A model generated the notes under the pieces. That model was not told where the DNA came from. It saw nothing but the letters and a program-made list of their open reading frames with translations, and did not search any database. Source: Thermoplasmata archaeon (GTDB taxonomy: Archaea; Thermoplasmatota; Thermoplasmata; Thermoplasmatales; Thermoplasmataceae). Taken from it: a stretch of DNA of 35,239 nucleotides. The stretch lies in NCBI GenBank assembly GCA_021802055.1, contig JAKAAY010000006.1, positions 1-35,239 of the forward strand. Reading direction: 5' to 3'. Below are positions 17,594 to 26,388 of the stretch, one piece after another. The position numbers and the translations under genes were made by a program. Within the stretch, counting starts at the first letter, position 1. The number at the start of each line of letters is the position of its first letter.

Positions 17594-18568
17594 TCAGGAA
17601 ATCTTCATGGTGGACCCACCCGAGGATGACCTGATGGATGCCTCAACGATCTTCACCACACGGTGACCATCCTCTCCAGTGGCTATCTCTGTTTCCTTTC
17701 CGCTAACGTGACTGACAAAGCCCTCTATTTCACGCACATAGGGACTGCCTCCACGGAACGTCCTCAACGTCCTGCCTGACGATACGATCTTGCCCCTGAT
17801 CTCGGTGCCGAAGATGCCAGACGCCTCAATGGTTCCCTCATCCCCGAAGATGTAAAGGCTGTTGTCAGGACTCTCAACGAGTCTGGACGAGAATGCCGTT
17901 GCAACGATGTCCCCATAACGCATCATGATATGCGAGGTTTTGTCCACAACACTGCCCTCCGGGATCCTGAACGCGGAAACATATTCCGGAGCCCGCCCCA
18001 TTATGTAGTTCAATGCATCTATCACGTGCACACCGGTTCCCATGACAGAGCCTCCACCCGCCATTTCCGGCACAGTCCACCAGTTCCGATCGGGATCTTC
18101 ATGACTGCTGCCTCCCAGTCCGGCCCATGAACCGCTGATCATTGTAATGTTGCCTATTTCCTCCCTTCCCAGTATGCTGCGCAAAGTCTGCAGGCCCGGA
18201 TGAAAGCGCATGTGGAAGCCCACGCTGAGTTTCAGGTTGTCGCCATCCGCCATTCTGCACAGCCTGTTGGAATCACCTGACGAGAGGGTCATGGGTTTTT
18301 CCAGCAGAACATGCCTGCCATGTTCCAGTGAAAGGGAGGCCTGGGCAAAATGCAGGCTGTTGGGTGACGCGATGTATACGGCCTCGAAATCCTCCCTGAA
18401 AAATGCTTCCTGATCAACCTGGTAAGAACACTGGAACCTCTCAGCCAGGGACTTCCCTTTGTCCTCCCTCCTCGTGAGGATAGATGATATGACGTTACCG
18501 CTCTTTTGTATGGCTGGCATAACCCTGTTGACAGAGTGGTTTCCGAGCCCAATAACCCCAAACTTCAT
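17594..18568 (-). CDS. Gfo/Idh/MocA-family NAD(P)-dependent oxidoreductase
   Basis: The 324-residue product starts with the Rossmann motif FGVIGLGNHS and carries the family EKP motif (HVLLEKPMTL), whose Lys contacts substrate. The conserved GGGSVMGTGVHVIDALNYIMG helix (containing the GxxxDxxxH-like catalytic region) opens the second domain. The family oxidises or reduces sugars, inositol or related polyols; sugar dehydrogenase is plausible for a heterotrophic Thermoplasmata archaeon, but the substrate is unknown. It is cytoplasmic. It is divergent from the threonine dehydratase with 84 nt between them. Confidence 0.9.
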   Translation of the reverse strand: MKFGVIGLGNHSVNRVMPAIQKSGNVISSILTRREDKGKSLAERFQCSYQVDQEAFFREDFEAVYIASPNSLHFAQASLSLEHGRHVLLEKPMTLSSGDSNRLCRMADGDNLKLSVGFHMRFHPGLQTLRSILGREEIGNITMISGSWAGLGGSSHEDPDRNWWTVPEMAGGGSVMGTGVHVIDALNYIMGRAPEYVSAFRIPEGSVVDKTSHIMMRYGDIVATAFSSRLVESPDNSLYIFGDEGTIEASGIFGTEIRGKIVSSGRTLRTFRGGSPYVREIEGFVSHVSGKETEIATGEDGHRVVKIVEASIRSSSGGSTMKIS

Positions 18569-18590
18569 GTAATGTGGATTCAGGCTTGAT

Positions 18591-18624
18591 GCTTAACCAT
18601 TTTCCATAATGATGCTTATAAAAG
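18591..18624. promoter_or_regulatory. Divergent promoter between the oxidoreductase and threonine dehydratase genes
   Basis: On the + strand CTTATAAAAG (18615-18624) lies about 33 nt before the ATG at 18653, giving a leader of a few nt. On the - strand ATGGTTAAGC (complement of 18591-18600) is centred about 27 nt before the oxidoreductase ATG at 18568. The two boxes are separate and about 24 nt apart, so the pair could be regulated together. Confidence 0.45.
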
Positions 18625-18652
18625 TTCAAAACGGAGCCTACACTATCCTTGC

Positions 18653-19897
18653 ATGCAGAGTTCCGGGACAGAACTCCCGAAGTTCGAGGACATCAAGGAT
18701 GCAGCAGAGATCATAAGCGGCAGGCTGAACAGGACCCCCCTCGACAGGTCAAGGACATTCAGCGAGAAATACGGTTCAGAAGTTTACCTCAAGATGGAGA
18801 ACATCCAGAGGACCGGCTCATTCAAGACCCGCGGGGCATTGGTGAGGATGTCCAGGCTGACGAAGGAGGAGAGGCAGAGGGGTGTGATCGCAGTGAGCGC
18901 GGGAAATCACGCCCAGGGTGTTGCATATGCAGCCCGGGAGTCCGGCATAAGGGCAAGGATAATAATGCCTCTTTACACCACGCCTGCCAAGGTCAATGCA
19001 GTCCAGAGCTACGGCGCAGAAATCACGCTTTATGGGAAGGACTACAACGAGGCCAGGGAGTACTCTTTAGGCGTGGCGGAGAAGGAGGGCATGGTGTTCA
19101 TTGACGGCTTTGACGACCGATGGGTGGTTGCTGGCCAGGGTACAATAGGGCTTGAGATTATGGAGGACCTTCCAGATGTAGATACCATCATTGTGCCCGT
19201 GGGAGGAGGCGGCCTCATCTCGGGTATAGCGCTTGCCGCGAAGACCATCAATCCCCGCGTGAGGATTATAGGAGTTCAGTCCGAGAAATACGACTCCATG
19301 AAGAAGTCTGTGGAGGCCGGAATTATAACGCCTAGCGTCTCCGGGGAGACCATTGCTGACGGCATTGCCATAAAATTTCCCGGCAGGATTCCCTTTGAAT
19401 TGGTCAAAAAGCACGTTGACTCCATAGTCACTGTGTCTGACGAATCCATGGCACTGGCCATCTTCAAGCTTCTCGAGAGGCACAAGACTCTTGCAGAACC
19501 AGCAGGAGCGGCGGGATTGGCCGCCCTTCTGGAGGGGAAGATCGACGTGAGGGGAAGGAAGACGGTCATAGTGGTGTCGGGGGGAAACGCCAACCTGCTG
19601 ACTCTATCCAAGATAATATACAAATCCATGGAACTGGAATGGAAACTCATCAGGATAGACACAAAGATTCCCGACAGGCCCGGCACTTTATACAGGATTG
19701 CCTCTGCAATTTCAGAGGCGGGTGGTAACATCTACCACGCTGAGGTGGACAACCTCAACGAGGACACCCCCGTGGGATATCAGAGCGTGACATTCTCAGT
19801 CAACGTAAGGGGCCAGGAACATGTAAAACTGCTCATGGAAAATCTCAACAGGCTCGGGTACCGGTTCACCATAATGAACGCACAGGTAAAGGATTAG
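18653..19897 (+). CDS. ilvA: Threonine dehydratase (threonine ammonia-lyase) with ACT domain
   Basis: The 414-residue product is a fold-type II PLP enzyme. The PLP lysine is Lys58 in SFKTRGA, the substrate loop is SAGNHAQG, the phosphate-binding loop is VGGGGLISG, and VVVSGGNANL-like sequence closes the catalytic domain. A C-terminal ACT domain (about residues 335-414, DRPGTLYRIASAISEAGGNI) suggests control by an amino acid such as isoleucine or valine. It deaminates threonine to 2-oxobutanoate, for isoleucine synthesis or catabolism. No other branched-chain genes are adjacent. Its last four nt overlap the convergent acylphosphatase. Confidence 0.92.
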   Translation: MQSSGTELPKFEDIKDAAEIISGRLNRTPLDRSRTFSEKYGSEVYLKMENIQRTGSFKTRGALVRMSRLTKEERQRGVIAVSAGNHAQGVAYAARESGIRARIIMPLYTTPAKVNAVQSYGAEITLYGKDYNEAREYSLGVAEKEGMVFIDGFDDRWVVAGQGTIGLEIMEDLPDVDTIIVPVGGGGLISGIALAAKTINPRVRIIGVQSEKYDSMKKSVEAGIITPSVSGETIADGIAIKFPGRIPFELVKKHVDSIVTVSDESMALAIFKLLERHKTLAEPAGAAGLAALLEGKIDVRGRKTVIVVSGGNANLLTLSKIIYKSMELEWKLIRIDTKIPDRPGTLYRIASAISEAGGNIYHAEVDNLNEDTPVGYQSVTFSVNVRGQEHVKLLMENLNRLGYRFTIMNAQVKD

Positions 19898-20163
19898 TGC
19901 TCTATCCTGAACCCTTTTTCATCTTTCCATGCAATTTCCCTGACGTCCCTGCCTGTGATGAAGGCGTTCTCAAAATTCCCTTCCAGTGCGTCCAGCAGCC
20001 GGGTCATCCCGGTGTCGTCCCCATGGAATTCCCCCTCTACAGAACCATCAGGGTTATTTCTTATCCATCCGCTTATTCCCAGCATTCTGCAGAATGCGCT
20101 GACATCCCTCCTGAAGTTCACTCCCTGAACGCGTCCGGTGAATCTTATCCAAAGGCTTTTCAT
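19894..20163 (-). CDS. acyP: Acylphosphatase
   Basis: The 89-residue length and both active-site motifs fit the family: GRVQGVNFRRDV supplies the catalytic Arg18, and GWIRNNPDGSVEGEF supplies Asn36. It hydrolyses carboxyl-phosphate bonds such as acetyl or 1,3-bisphosphoglycerate phosphates in the cytoplasm. The usual GxGFR glycine is replaced by Asn (GVNFR), a mild departure. It is convergent with ilvA, overlapping by four nt. Confidence 0.92.
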   Translation of the reverse strand: MKSLWIRFTGRVQGVNFRRDVSAFCRMLGISGWIRNNPDGSVEGEFHGDDTGMTRLLDALEGNFENAFITGRDVREIAWKDEKGFRIEH

Positions 20164-20313
20164 ATCCGCGGATCAACCCTTATGCGTTGATTAACCTTGA
20201 TCCAGGCGCCTTACAGGAGGCCAAAACTGCGAAAACTGCGTACGGTATGCAAACATATGGTTAACGGAAACAGTAACCTAGGTTAAATCGTTCCTTCATC
20301 TCATGATCCTGCT

Positions 20314-21168
20314 ATGAATGATGTTCTTCTGATACATGGCGGGGTTGGATGGGCCGAACCTCCCAGAATTGACATGAACGCAATTATTTCCAGTGTCGAT
20401 CTCGGCCAGGGTTCTGTCAACGCAGCTGTAAAGGCCGTATCTTTTCTTGAGGATGATCCCAGGTTCAATGCTGGAACCGGATCTTTTCCTAGGATTGACG
20501 GTTCCGTGCAGATGGATGCTGCCGTGATGGCCGCGGGAAACTTCGGTGCAGTCATCGGGATTGAGAAGGTCAGGAACCCTGTTCTGGTGGCCCTTGCGGT
20601 GATGAACAGCTCGCCACATAACGTGCTCTCTGGCGATGGAGCCATACGCTTTGCCAGAATAATGGGATTTGAAGAATATGATCCCATGACGCCGGAGAAC
20701 AGGAATAGGCTGGAAAAGCTGCTGGAAGACATAAAGGCCGGAAACCCCGGAAACAATCCCAGAATTGCCTCTTTCAGCCGCAAGATCGATCCTGAAAAAC
20801 TCATCGGCACGGATACCGTTGGGGCTATCGCCAGGATAAACGGAAGATTTTCCGCAGCGGTTTCCACCGGAGGGGTATTTCCCATGATGAGGGGGCGTGT
20901 GGGGGATGTCCCCTTCATTGGCTGCGGCTTCTATGCGGGGGATAAGGGCGCCGCCGTTGCAACGGGCATAGGCGAAGAAATCATGAAGAGGCTCCTGTGC
21001 TACAGTATATACTCAAGGATGGGAAAAGAGGACCTTCAGGATATTGTCAGGGACGAGATAGAGAAATTCGGTGTAAACCTGGCCGGGGTCATAGCCATCA
21101 CAAAGGACCAGGAAGCCACATTTGCGAACGGCAATATGGCGGTGGGAAGAAAAGCCTCCCATGTATGA
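20314..21168 (+). CDS. Isoaspartyl peptidase / L-asparaginase, Ntn-hydrolase family
   Basis: The 284-residue product starts with the family opening LLIHGGVGW, carries RFNAGTGSFPRIDGSVQMDA, and has the autocleavage site IGTD|TVGAIA, in which Thr168 becomes the N-terminal nucleophile of the beta subunit. STGGVF and VAATGxGE-type sequence (AVATGIGEE) complete the active site. It should self-cleave and hydrolyse beta-aspartyl peptides or asparagine. The segment before the cleavage site is moderately long and charged, which may affect processing. An upstream TTAAAT (20283-20288), 28 nt before the ATG, suggests a leaderless message. Confidence 0.9.
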   Translation: MNDVLLIHGGVGWAEPPRIDMNAIISSVDLGQGSVNAAVKAVSFLEDDPRFNAGTGSFPRIDGSVQMDAAVMAAGNFGAVIGIEKVRNPVLVALAVMNSSPHNVLSGDGAIRFARIMGFEEYDPMTPENRNRLEKLLEDIKAGNPGNNPRIASFSRKIDPEKLIGTDTVGAIARINGRFSAAVSTGGVFPMMRGRVGDVPFIGCGFYAGDKGAAVATGIGEEIMKRLLCYSIYSRMGKEDLQDIVRDEIEKFGVNLAGVIAITKDQEATFANGNMAVGRKASHV

Positions 21169-21184
21169 CCGGCCAGCCCCCGGC

Positions 21185-22141
21185 TCAGTCCGTGTGCACT
21201 CTGGCTGCAGCCCTGTATCCAGTAGATACCGCCCTGCCATGCACAAAGTCCAGCAGGCACACCTCGCTGCCGGAAAGGCCATGGGAGAGGAACAGTGTTA
21301 TCTCATCATCCTTTCTGGGAACCTGATCCTCTATGATCGATGCCAGGTCCCTCATCCCGCCTGTGGCAGGGTGACTCCTGAATGCAAAGCTTGAATCTCT
21401 CAGGTACTGCTCGGGAAAATCAGACGCTATGAGAGAGGCCTTTGAGTAAAGACCATCCTCTATCTCAGATCTGCCGGTGTATTTTGGGCCGAGAGCGTTG
21501 ACATGCGTCCCCGGATCAATCCAGGGGCCATATACTACAGGGGTCGGAGAATCAGTCGCGGTGATTACTATGTCCGCATTGGCCACCGCAGTCCTTGCAT
21601 CATCAACCGGGGTGACTTCCACACCGAACTCCCTTGAGGCCTCCCTTGCCATCCTGGCAAGCAGAGACCTGCTCCTCCTGTATACCTGCACGCGGTCTAT
21701 GCTGCGGACAGCAATGCACGCCTGGACCTGCATCCAGGCCTGTTCCCCGAATCCGACCACTCCAACGACTCTTGAATCCTTCCTGGACATGGCATCGATC
21801 GCCACGCCTCCAATTGCACCAGTCCTCAGCAGTCCCAGGTAGGATCCTATGGAAATGGCCTTCAGGCTGCCCTTTACCGAATCCCACAGGAGGACCGCCT
21901 GATCGCCCTTCGGGACTCCAGTGGGATAAAGCCTGAGTCCCATGGCCTTGAGCTGTCTGTGCCCGCCCGGTGTCCATACAAGGCCCGTGGAATCCATCGA
22001 GAACATCTCTCTCGGAGGGGAGACCAGGTCTCCGTGACTGCGGGAAATAATGGTCTGCTTCATCACCTGGACGGCAGCCTTCATGGGGGCAAGGGCCATG
22101 ACGTCGCGGTCACTCAATATGAGAATATCCTCGGCGGCCAT
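21185..22141 (-). CDS. Ornithine cyclodeaminase / mu-crystallin family protein (copy 1)
   Basis: The 318-residue product has the family layout: an N-terminal substrate region (LSDRDVMALAPMKAAVQVM), YLGLLRTGAIGGVAIDAM with the conserved Arg-Thr, the Rossmann motif VVGVVGFGEQAWMQVQA, and ATDSPTPVV followed by HVNALGPKY. Members include ornithine cyclodeaminase, archaeal alanine dehydrogenase and ketimine reductase. In the segment GLRLYPTG the usual substrate-binding Lys appears to be Arg, so the classical ornithine reaction is uncertain. It is convergent with the isoaspartyl peptidase. A second member of the family is at 30610-31518. Confidence 0.88.
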   Translation of the reverse strand: MAAEDILILSDRDVMALAPMKAAVQVMKQTIISRSHGDLVSPPREMFSMDSTGLVWTPGGHRQLKAMGLRLYPTGVPKGDQAVLLWDSVKGSLKAISIGSYLGLLRTGAIGGVAIDAMSRKDSRVVGVVGFGEQAWMQVQACIAVRSIDRVQVYRRSRSLLARMAREASREFGVEVTPVDDARTAVANADIVITATDSPTPVVYGPWIDPGTHVNALGPKYTGRSEIEDGLYSKASLIASDFPEQYLRDSSFAFRSHPATGGMRDLASIIEDQVPRKDDEITLFLSHGLSGSEVCLLDFVHGRAVSTGYRAAARVHTD

Positions 22142-22536
22142 AACGAGAGAGCACTATCCTGCTCAAAAACATCTCCGTCCTATTCCACACGAATCTTTCC
22201 GATGGGACATGGTGGCTGAAGTAAGCATGACGGATGCTAACCCCTGTTCTTGCTCGGGCCCATGTGTCCCGGGTTATGCTGCAGGTAATGCGCACTTAGT
22301 ATCGCATATGCAAGTTTTCTAAATTTAGTCAGAAATAAAGCGTGCACGCAGCCAATTGGTGATACCTTCGGGGCGGCAAAAATTCCCCCATGACGGGCTG
22401 GAAACTGCCACATCTAGCGGGTCGACTCATGACTATACTCTATGCATCTCTCTGATAACACATAAGTATTAATATGGTATAGCCAATGAATAGAAGTGCC
22501 AGAAAGGGCAGTCTAATTTGCCTCAGCGTGGGAGTT
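22142..22536. other. Gene-free stretch upstream of glycerol-1-phosphate dehydrogenase
   Basis: I see no convincing gene, tRNA or known structured RNA. A GC-rich piece around 22360-22420 contains short self-complementary runs (GGGG then CCCCC) that could fold, but they do not match a family I know. TATTAATA (22467-22474) is a probable TATA box for the dehydrogenase; a start site near 22497 would fall after the upstream ATG at 22486. Confidence 0.4.
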
Positions 22537-23598
22537 ATGGAGTTCGAAAAGTACAAGACAATGCATTTTCCGAGGGATGTTCTTGTTGGACATGGCGTTA
22601 TATCCAGCGTCCCTTCAATAGTCTCCACGTACCTCAGGAGAGGCAGTGTGGTTATAGTTACAGGCAGCATCACCTACGGACTTGCGGGAAAGGAGGTAGA
22701 AACGCTTCTACAGGAAGCGGGGTTTCAGACCCATACGCTCATTACCGGTCCCGCCTCTTTCCAGAACATAAAGGATGTGGAGGACAATCTTAAAGACCTC
22801 TCGCCCGGCCTGCTCATAGGCGTGGGTGGCGGATCGAAGATTGACATCACCAAGAAGGTGGCATCTGATCTCAATGTCCCATTTCTAAGTGTGCCAACCT
22901 CACCAAGCCATGACGGGATAGCTTCCCCCAGGGCATCCATAAAGGGCAACGGGTCAGTGGTATCCGAAACGGCTGTCATGCCTCTTGCCATCATAGCGGA
23001 CACGGCCATAATGGTCAAGGCACCCTACAGGTATCTTGCTGCAGGGGCTGCAGACGTCATTTCAAACGAGACAGCGCTGCTTGACTGGAAGCTTGCCAGC
23101 AGGGTGAAGGGAGAGGACTACAGTTCGTCAGCAGCCGCACTATCCGAGTACTCTTCCAGAGAACTCATAGAAAAGGCGCACATGATACTGCCTGGCGTAG
23201 AGGAGTCCGTATGGCTCGTCACAAAGCAGATACTGGCATCCGGCACGGCCATGGCAATAGCATCCTCATCAAGACCTGCAAGCGGGAGCGAACACATGTT
23301 CTCGCATGCAATCGATCTCCTTGGAAATAGCAAAGCCATCCATGGAGAGCAGTGCGCCATGGGATCTGTTGTGAGCATGTATCTCCACGGTGGCAACTGG
23401 CAGAAGCTGGCCTCGGTCTATGATACAATAAAGCTTTCTATAAAGGCAAGGGATTACGGACTGTCGAACGAAGACGTGATAAGCGCGCTGGCCACGGCAC
23501 ACAGCATCAGGCCAGACAGGTTTACCATACTGGGCGAGACAGACCTTAGCCTTAGTGCCGCTGAAAAGGCGCTCGAAGTCACAGGCATAATCGAATGA
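22537..23598 (+). CDS. egsA: sn-Glycerol-1-phosphate dehydrogenase
   Basis: The product (353 residues from this start) makes the glycerol-1-phosphate backbone of archaeal ether lipids from dihydroxyacetone phosphate with NAD(P)H. Signatures are the dinucleotide loop LIGVGGGSKIDITKKVA, the segment VPTSPSHDGIASPRAS, and metal ligands in HDG, GSEHMFSHAID and AIHGEQCAMG. The frame is also open from an ATG at 22486, but ATG 22537 gives MEFEKYKTMHFPRDV, which matches the family N-terminus, and the TATA spacing puts the likely transcript start downstream of 22486. It is followed by the UPF0179 gene after 12 nt. Confidence 0.93.
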   Translation: MEFEKYKTMHFPRDVLVGHGVISSVPSIVSTYLRRGSVVIVTGSITYGLAGKEVETLLQEAGFQTHTLITGPASFQNIKDVEDNLKDLSPGLLIGVGGGSKIDITKKVASDLNVPFLSVPTSPSHDGIASPRASIKGNGSVVSETAVMPLAIIADTAIMVKAPYRYLAAGAADVISNETALLDWKLASRVKGEDYSSSAAALSEYSSRELIEKAHMILPGVEESVWLVTKQILASGTAMAIASSSRPASGSEHMFSHAIDLLGNSKAIHGEQCAMGSVVSMYLHGGNWQKLASVYDTIKLSIKARDYGLSNEDVISALATAHSIRPDRFTILGETDLSLSAAEKALEVTGIIE

Positions 23599-23610
23599 CA
23601 GTTGATTCTT

Positions 23611-24051
23611 ATGAAGAAAATAATATCACTGATAGGACAGGACCTTGCAAAGGAGGGCCTGGAATTTATTTTTACCTCCCCGCTGCAGGTGTGCTCGGAG
23701 TGCAGAGTCAAGAATGTATGCTTCAACCTTGAGCTGGGGAGAACCTACAGAATATCCAAGGTGAGGGAGAAGACCAACCCGTGCATCGTTTTCAACGGAG
23801 ACAGGGTGAATACCATAGAACTTGAGGAGGTCCCGGAAACGCTCAACCTGAAGGCGGGACCAGCCCTGCAGGAGGGCTCGACGATCACAACAAGATCAAT
23901 GAACTGCGACAATTATGTATGTCCCAACATAGAGAAATGCAACCTCATCCACCTTAAGGAGGGGAGGAAGGCCACCATCGAATCACTGGGAGAAAAACTG
24001 GAATGCCCGAAGGGTTACGACCTTGTTAGCGTTCTGGTTTCATACAAGTGA
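23611..24051 (+). CDS. UPF0179 family protein
   Basis: The 146-residue soluble protein matches the archaeal UPF0179 family, opening with ISLIGQDLAKEGLEFIF and carrying two Cys groups (CSECRVKNVCF, and CDNYVCPNIEKC) with a further Cys in LECPKGYDLV. The Cys pattern suggests bound zinc or an iron-sulfur cluster; function is not established. TTG at 23602 in frame is an alternative start. It lies between egsA and the GTPase gene with gaps of about 10 nt, so the three probably form one transcript. Confidence 0.85.
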   Translation: MKKIISLIGQDLAKEGLEFIFTSPLQVCSECRVKNVCFNLELGRTYRISKVREKTNPCIVFNGDRVNTIELEEVPETLNLKAGPALQEGSTITTRSMNCDNYVCPNIEKCNLIHLKEGRKATIESLGEKLECPKGYDLVSVLVSYK

Positions 24052-24060
24052 AAACTGGCA

Positions 24061-25245
24061 ATGGCAAAAGTAAGGCTTGGTCTCGTGGGTAAGCCCAATG
24101 CTGGGAAGAGCACGCTGTTCTCCGCCATAACCTCCAGGGCTGCAGAGATAGGCAGCTATCCGTTTACCACCATCAAGCCAAATATCGGGCTTGGCTTCAT
24201 CGAGACGAAGTGCCCTGATACCGAGATAGGCACGACCTGCAATCCCAGGGAGGGAAGCTGCTCTGGAGGGATCAGGCAGATACCCATTGAGATCATAGAT
24301 GTTCCAGGCCTGATAGAAGGCGCTAGCCAGGGTAAGGGCATGGGGAATGAATTCCTGGAGAATGTACGTGAATCCGAAGCTCTCCTGCTGGTTTTTGACG
24401 CATCCGGCAAAACCGCTCTTGACGGAACACCCGTAGAAGAGAGAATCGATCCCAATGCAGAGATAGACATGATAAAGGGAGAAATCACAAAGTGGATGGT
24501 TGCCAGGCTGTCCAAGGGATGGGAGAAATTCGCGTCCAGAGAGGAGGCGACCAATCAGCATCCTGCGGCGTCATTGCTTCGGAAACTGTCCATGAGCGGA
24601 ATAAACGAGCAGGCCCTCCTGTCAGCCCTTTCCGCCGGGGGCTTTCCGTTGAGGCTATCAATTTGGAAGGAGGAGGACTTCACCAGGTTCTCGGAGATGT
24701 TTCTTGCCAGGTTCAAGCCGCTGATTCTCCTTGGAAACAAGGTTGACGCAGCAGATCCAGAAACCATTGATCGCATAAGGGCAAAGCACCCTGACACCAT
24801 ATTCACATCCGGGGACTTTGAACTGGCACTTTCCAGGGCCGTACAGGCTGGACTGGCAGAGGTGAGCAAGAGGCACATATCCCCATCTGCCAGGGCCAGT
24901 GAACCTCAGAGGAAGGCGCTTGCCAGGGTCCAGGAGGTCATTTCTCTCCCATATTACGCCTCTCCCGAGGCAATAATGACAGACGTTGTGAGGGAAAGGC
25001 TCGAAAGAATAGCGGTATATCCAGTCCAGGACGAATCAAAGTGGACGGACAGTCAGGGGAATGTACTGCCCGACTGCTTCATGGTCAGGAAGGGTACAAC
25101 CGCAATTGATCTCGCTTTTCGGGTCCACTCCGACATCGGGGAAGGGTTCATCAGGGCGATAGACTGCAGGCGGAAGATGGTCATTTCACGCGATCACGAA
25201 CTGAAGGACTCAGACGTTATAAGTATCGTATCCAGAAGCAGGTGA
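24061..25245 (+). CDS. Obg/YchF-type GTPase with TGS domain
   Basis: The 394-residue product is a YchF/Obg-like GTPase of the archaeal kind: G1 GLVGKPNAGKST, the switch region YPFTTIKPNIG, G3 DVPGLIEGASQGKGMGNEF and G4 LGNKVD. A helical insert lies between, and a C-terminal TGS domain (about residues 320-392, VRKGTTAIDLAFRVHSDIGEGF) follows. Such proteins bind ribosomes. The start ATG is ten nt after the UPF0179 stop, implying co-transcription. Confidence 0.92.
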   Translation: MAKVRLGLVGKPNAGKSTLFSAITSRAAEIGSYPFTTIKPNIGLGFIETKCPDTEIGTTCNPREGSCSGGIRQIPIEIIDVPGLIEGASQGKGMGNEFLENVRESEALLLVFDASGKTALDGTPVEERIDPNAEIDMIKGEITKWMVARLSKGWEKFASREEATNQHPAASLLRKLSMSGINEQALLSALSAGGFPLRLSIWKEEDFTRFSEMFLARFKPLILLGNKVDAADPETIDRIRAKHPDTIFTSGDFELALSRAVQAGLAEVSKRHISPSARASEPQRKALARVQEVISLPYYASPEAIMTDVVRERLERIAVYPVQDESKWTDSQGNVLPDCFMVRKGTTAIDLAFRVHSDIGEGFIRAIDCRRKMVISRDHELKDSDVISIVSRSR

Positions 25246-25297
25246 ACTTCGTTCCTGCATTTACGGGTTCAGGCGAAATCATGACGCGGCATCCTCT

Positions 25298-26251
25298 TTA
25301 CGTGACGTCCGATCGATCAGACGCCGAATGGAATCTTTCCAGCCTGAACCTCACAGCTTCGGATGCCGGAAGGTCGTATTCCACTCCAGGGAGGTTGCTC
25401 AACCTCCTGCCTTCAGCCTTCATGACATGATTCTTTTCAGCGGATTTCCTGAACTCCCTGTCATCGGAAACAACCACCCTGTAGTCCTCATCAAAGGCCC
25501 AGAGGAAACGATCGAAAAGGTCATGATGATTCTTGCAGAGCAGGATGCCGTTGCGAACGTCCTTGGAGGTTCCGTGTGCACTCACCGGGATTATGTGGGC
25601 AGCCTCCAGGCCTATGGGCTCTCCCCTGAAAGTATAACCCAGTTCACAGAGGCTGCATCTTCCCCTGTATGCCCTGCGGACTGCAGTCATGAAGCCTTTG
25701 TTTCTTATCTCTATCGTGGCATTTGTGACCGGCAGGGGATCGTTTTCAAAGGGCTGGAAGCGTGAGGAAGACGGATCCTTCATGGGGGGACTCTGGAAAT
25801 CAATGGGGAGTCCGCGCAACACAAAGTGCGTGCCGTCGAAACGATCTATATATGCCAGTCCCATGACTTCATAGGTGGTCTTCTCTCCGGGAAGGTTTCT
25901 TTCAATGAACACTCCCACCGGAATCTGGTCTTCCATGGACCTGATCAGGGCCCTGTTGGTATCCAGGGAGAGATCAGCCCTCCCTTCCTTTGATTCCGGG
26001 GTATAAAGGTAAGTCCAAGAGCCATCTGGCAATGGAGGCTCCTCCACATCAGGATATATGCCTTTGAGAGTCTGCCTGATCCATAGTGCATACTCTGAGC
26101 CACCGGGTTTGTATATGCCCTTCTGTGTTCTGAAACCCTGGACAGTCTGCTGCAGATATTCGCTCTGCTTCCATGAACCCATCATTTCCCTGATCTCCAG
26201 AAGTTTCTTCCTGAAATCAGGATCTGGCACCCTTGAGACGGGATCAGTCAT
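25298..26251 (-). CDS. HNH endonuclease domain protein
   Basis: The 317-residue product has a long N-terminal region with YDG/SRA-like flavour but no firm match (FRTQKGIYKPGGSEYALWIRQ, later VGVFIERNL and GLAYIDRFDG) and a C-terminal HNH nuclease domain. That domain has RAYRGRCSLCELGY, then LEAAHIIPVSAHG and NGILLCKNHHDLFDRFLWAFD, supplying the metal His and Asn residues. This pattern is typical of restriction-type HNH enzymes acting on foreign or modified DNA. No methyltransferase is adjacent, so modification-dependent cutting or a solitary nuclease are possible. The frame extends to 26320, but ATG 26251 fits a TATA box (TTTAAA, 26277-26282) 28 nt away. Confidence 0.85.
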   Translation of the reverse strand: MTDPVSRVPDPDFRKKLLEIREMMGSWKQSEYLQQTVQGFRTQKGIYKPGGSEYALWIRQTLKGIYPDVEEPPLPDGSWTYLYTPESKEGRADLSLDTNRALIRSMEDQIPVGVFIERNLPGEKTTYEVMGLAYIDRFDGTHFVLRGLPIDFQSPPMKDPSSSRFQPFENDPLPVTNATIEIRNKGFMTAVRRAYRGRCSLCELGYTFRGEPIGLEAAHIIPVSAHGTSKDVRNGILLCKNHHDLFDRFLWAFDEDYRVVVSDDREFRKSAEKNHVMKAEGRRLSNLPGVEYDLPASEAVRFRLERFHSASDRSDVT

Positions 26252-26327
26252 GGCATTGATCATGCAAGGCAGGGGATTTAAACGCTTTTGTATTGGAGGC
26301 TTGGCGTGGATGCAGGGCAAGGCATAA

Positions 26328-26382
26328 CTTAAATAGTATCATGAAAATCTCGAAAAACTATCGCTAAAATTCGATCAGGTGA
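26328..26382 (+). promoter_or_regulatory. rpsL promoter and ribosome binding site
   Basis: CTTAAATA (26328-26335) is a probable TATA box with a transcript start near 26357. AGGTGA (26377-26382) is a strong Shine-Dalgarno match six nt before the TTG start of rpsL and decides that start. Unlike most genes in this window, rpsL therefore seems to have a true leader of about 30 nt. Confidence 0.55.
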
Positions 26383-26388
26383 ACTCAT

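Noticed and set aside
22340-22430. GC-rich, partly self-complementary stretch that could be a structured RNA
   Set aside because: The pairing is short and it lacks the signature sequences of tRNA, RNase P RNA or SRP RNA that I can recognise.
22486-22536. Longer N-terminus for glycerol-1-phosphate dehydrogenase from ATG 22486
   Set aside because: The added 17 residues do not resemble the family, and the TATA box implies transcription begins after this ATG.
26341-26367. Eight-codon frame ATG...TAA before rpsL that could be a leader peptide
   Set aside because: Its ATG lies upstream of the transcript start expected from the TATA box, so it would not be on the message.
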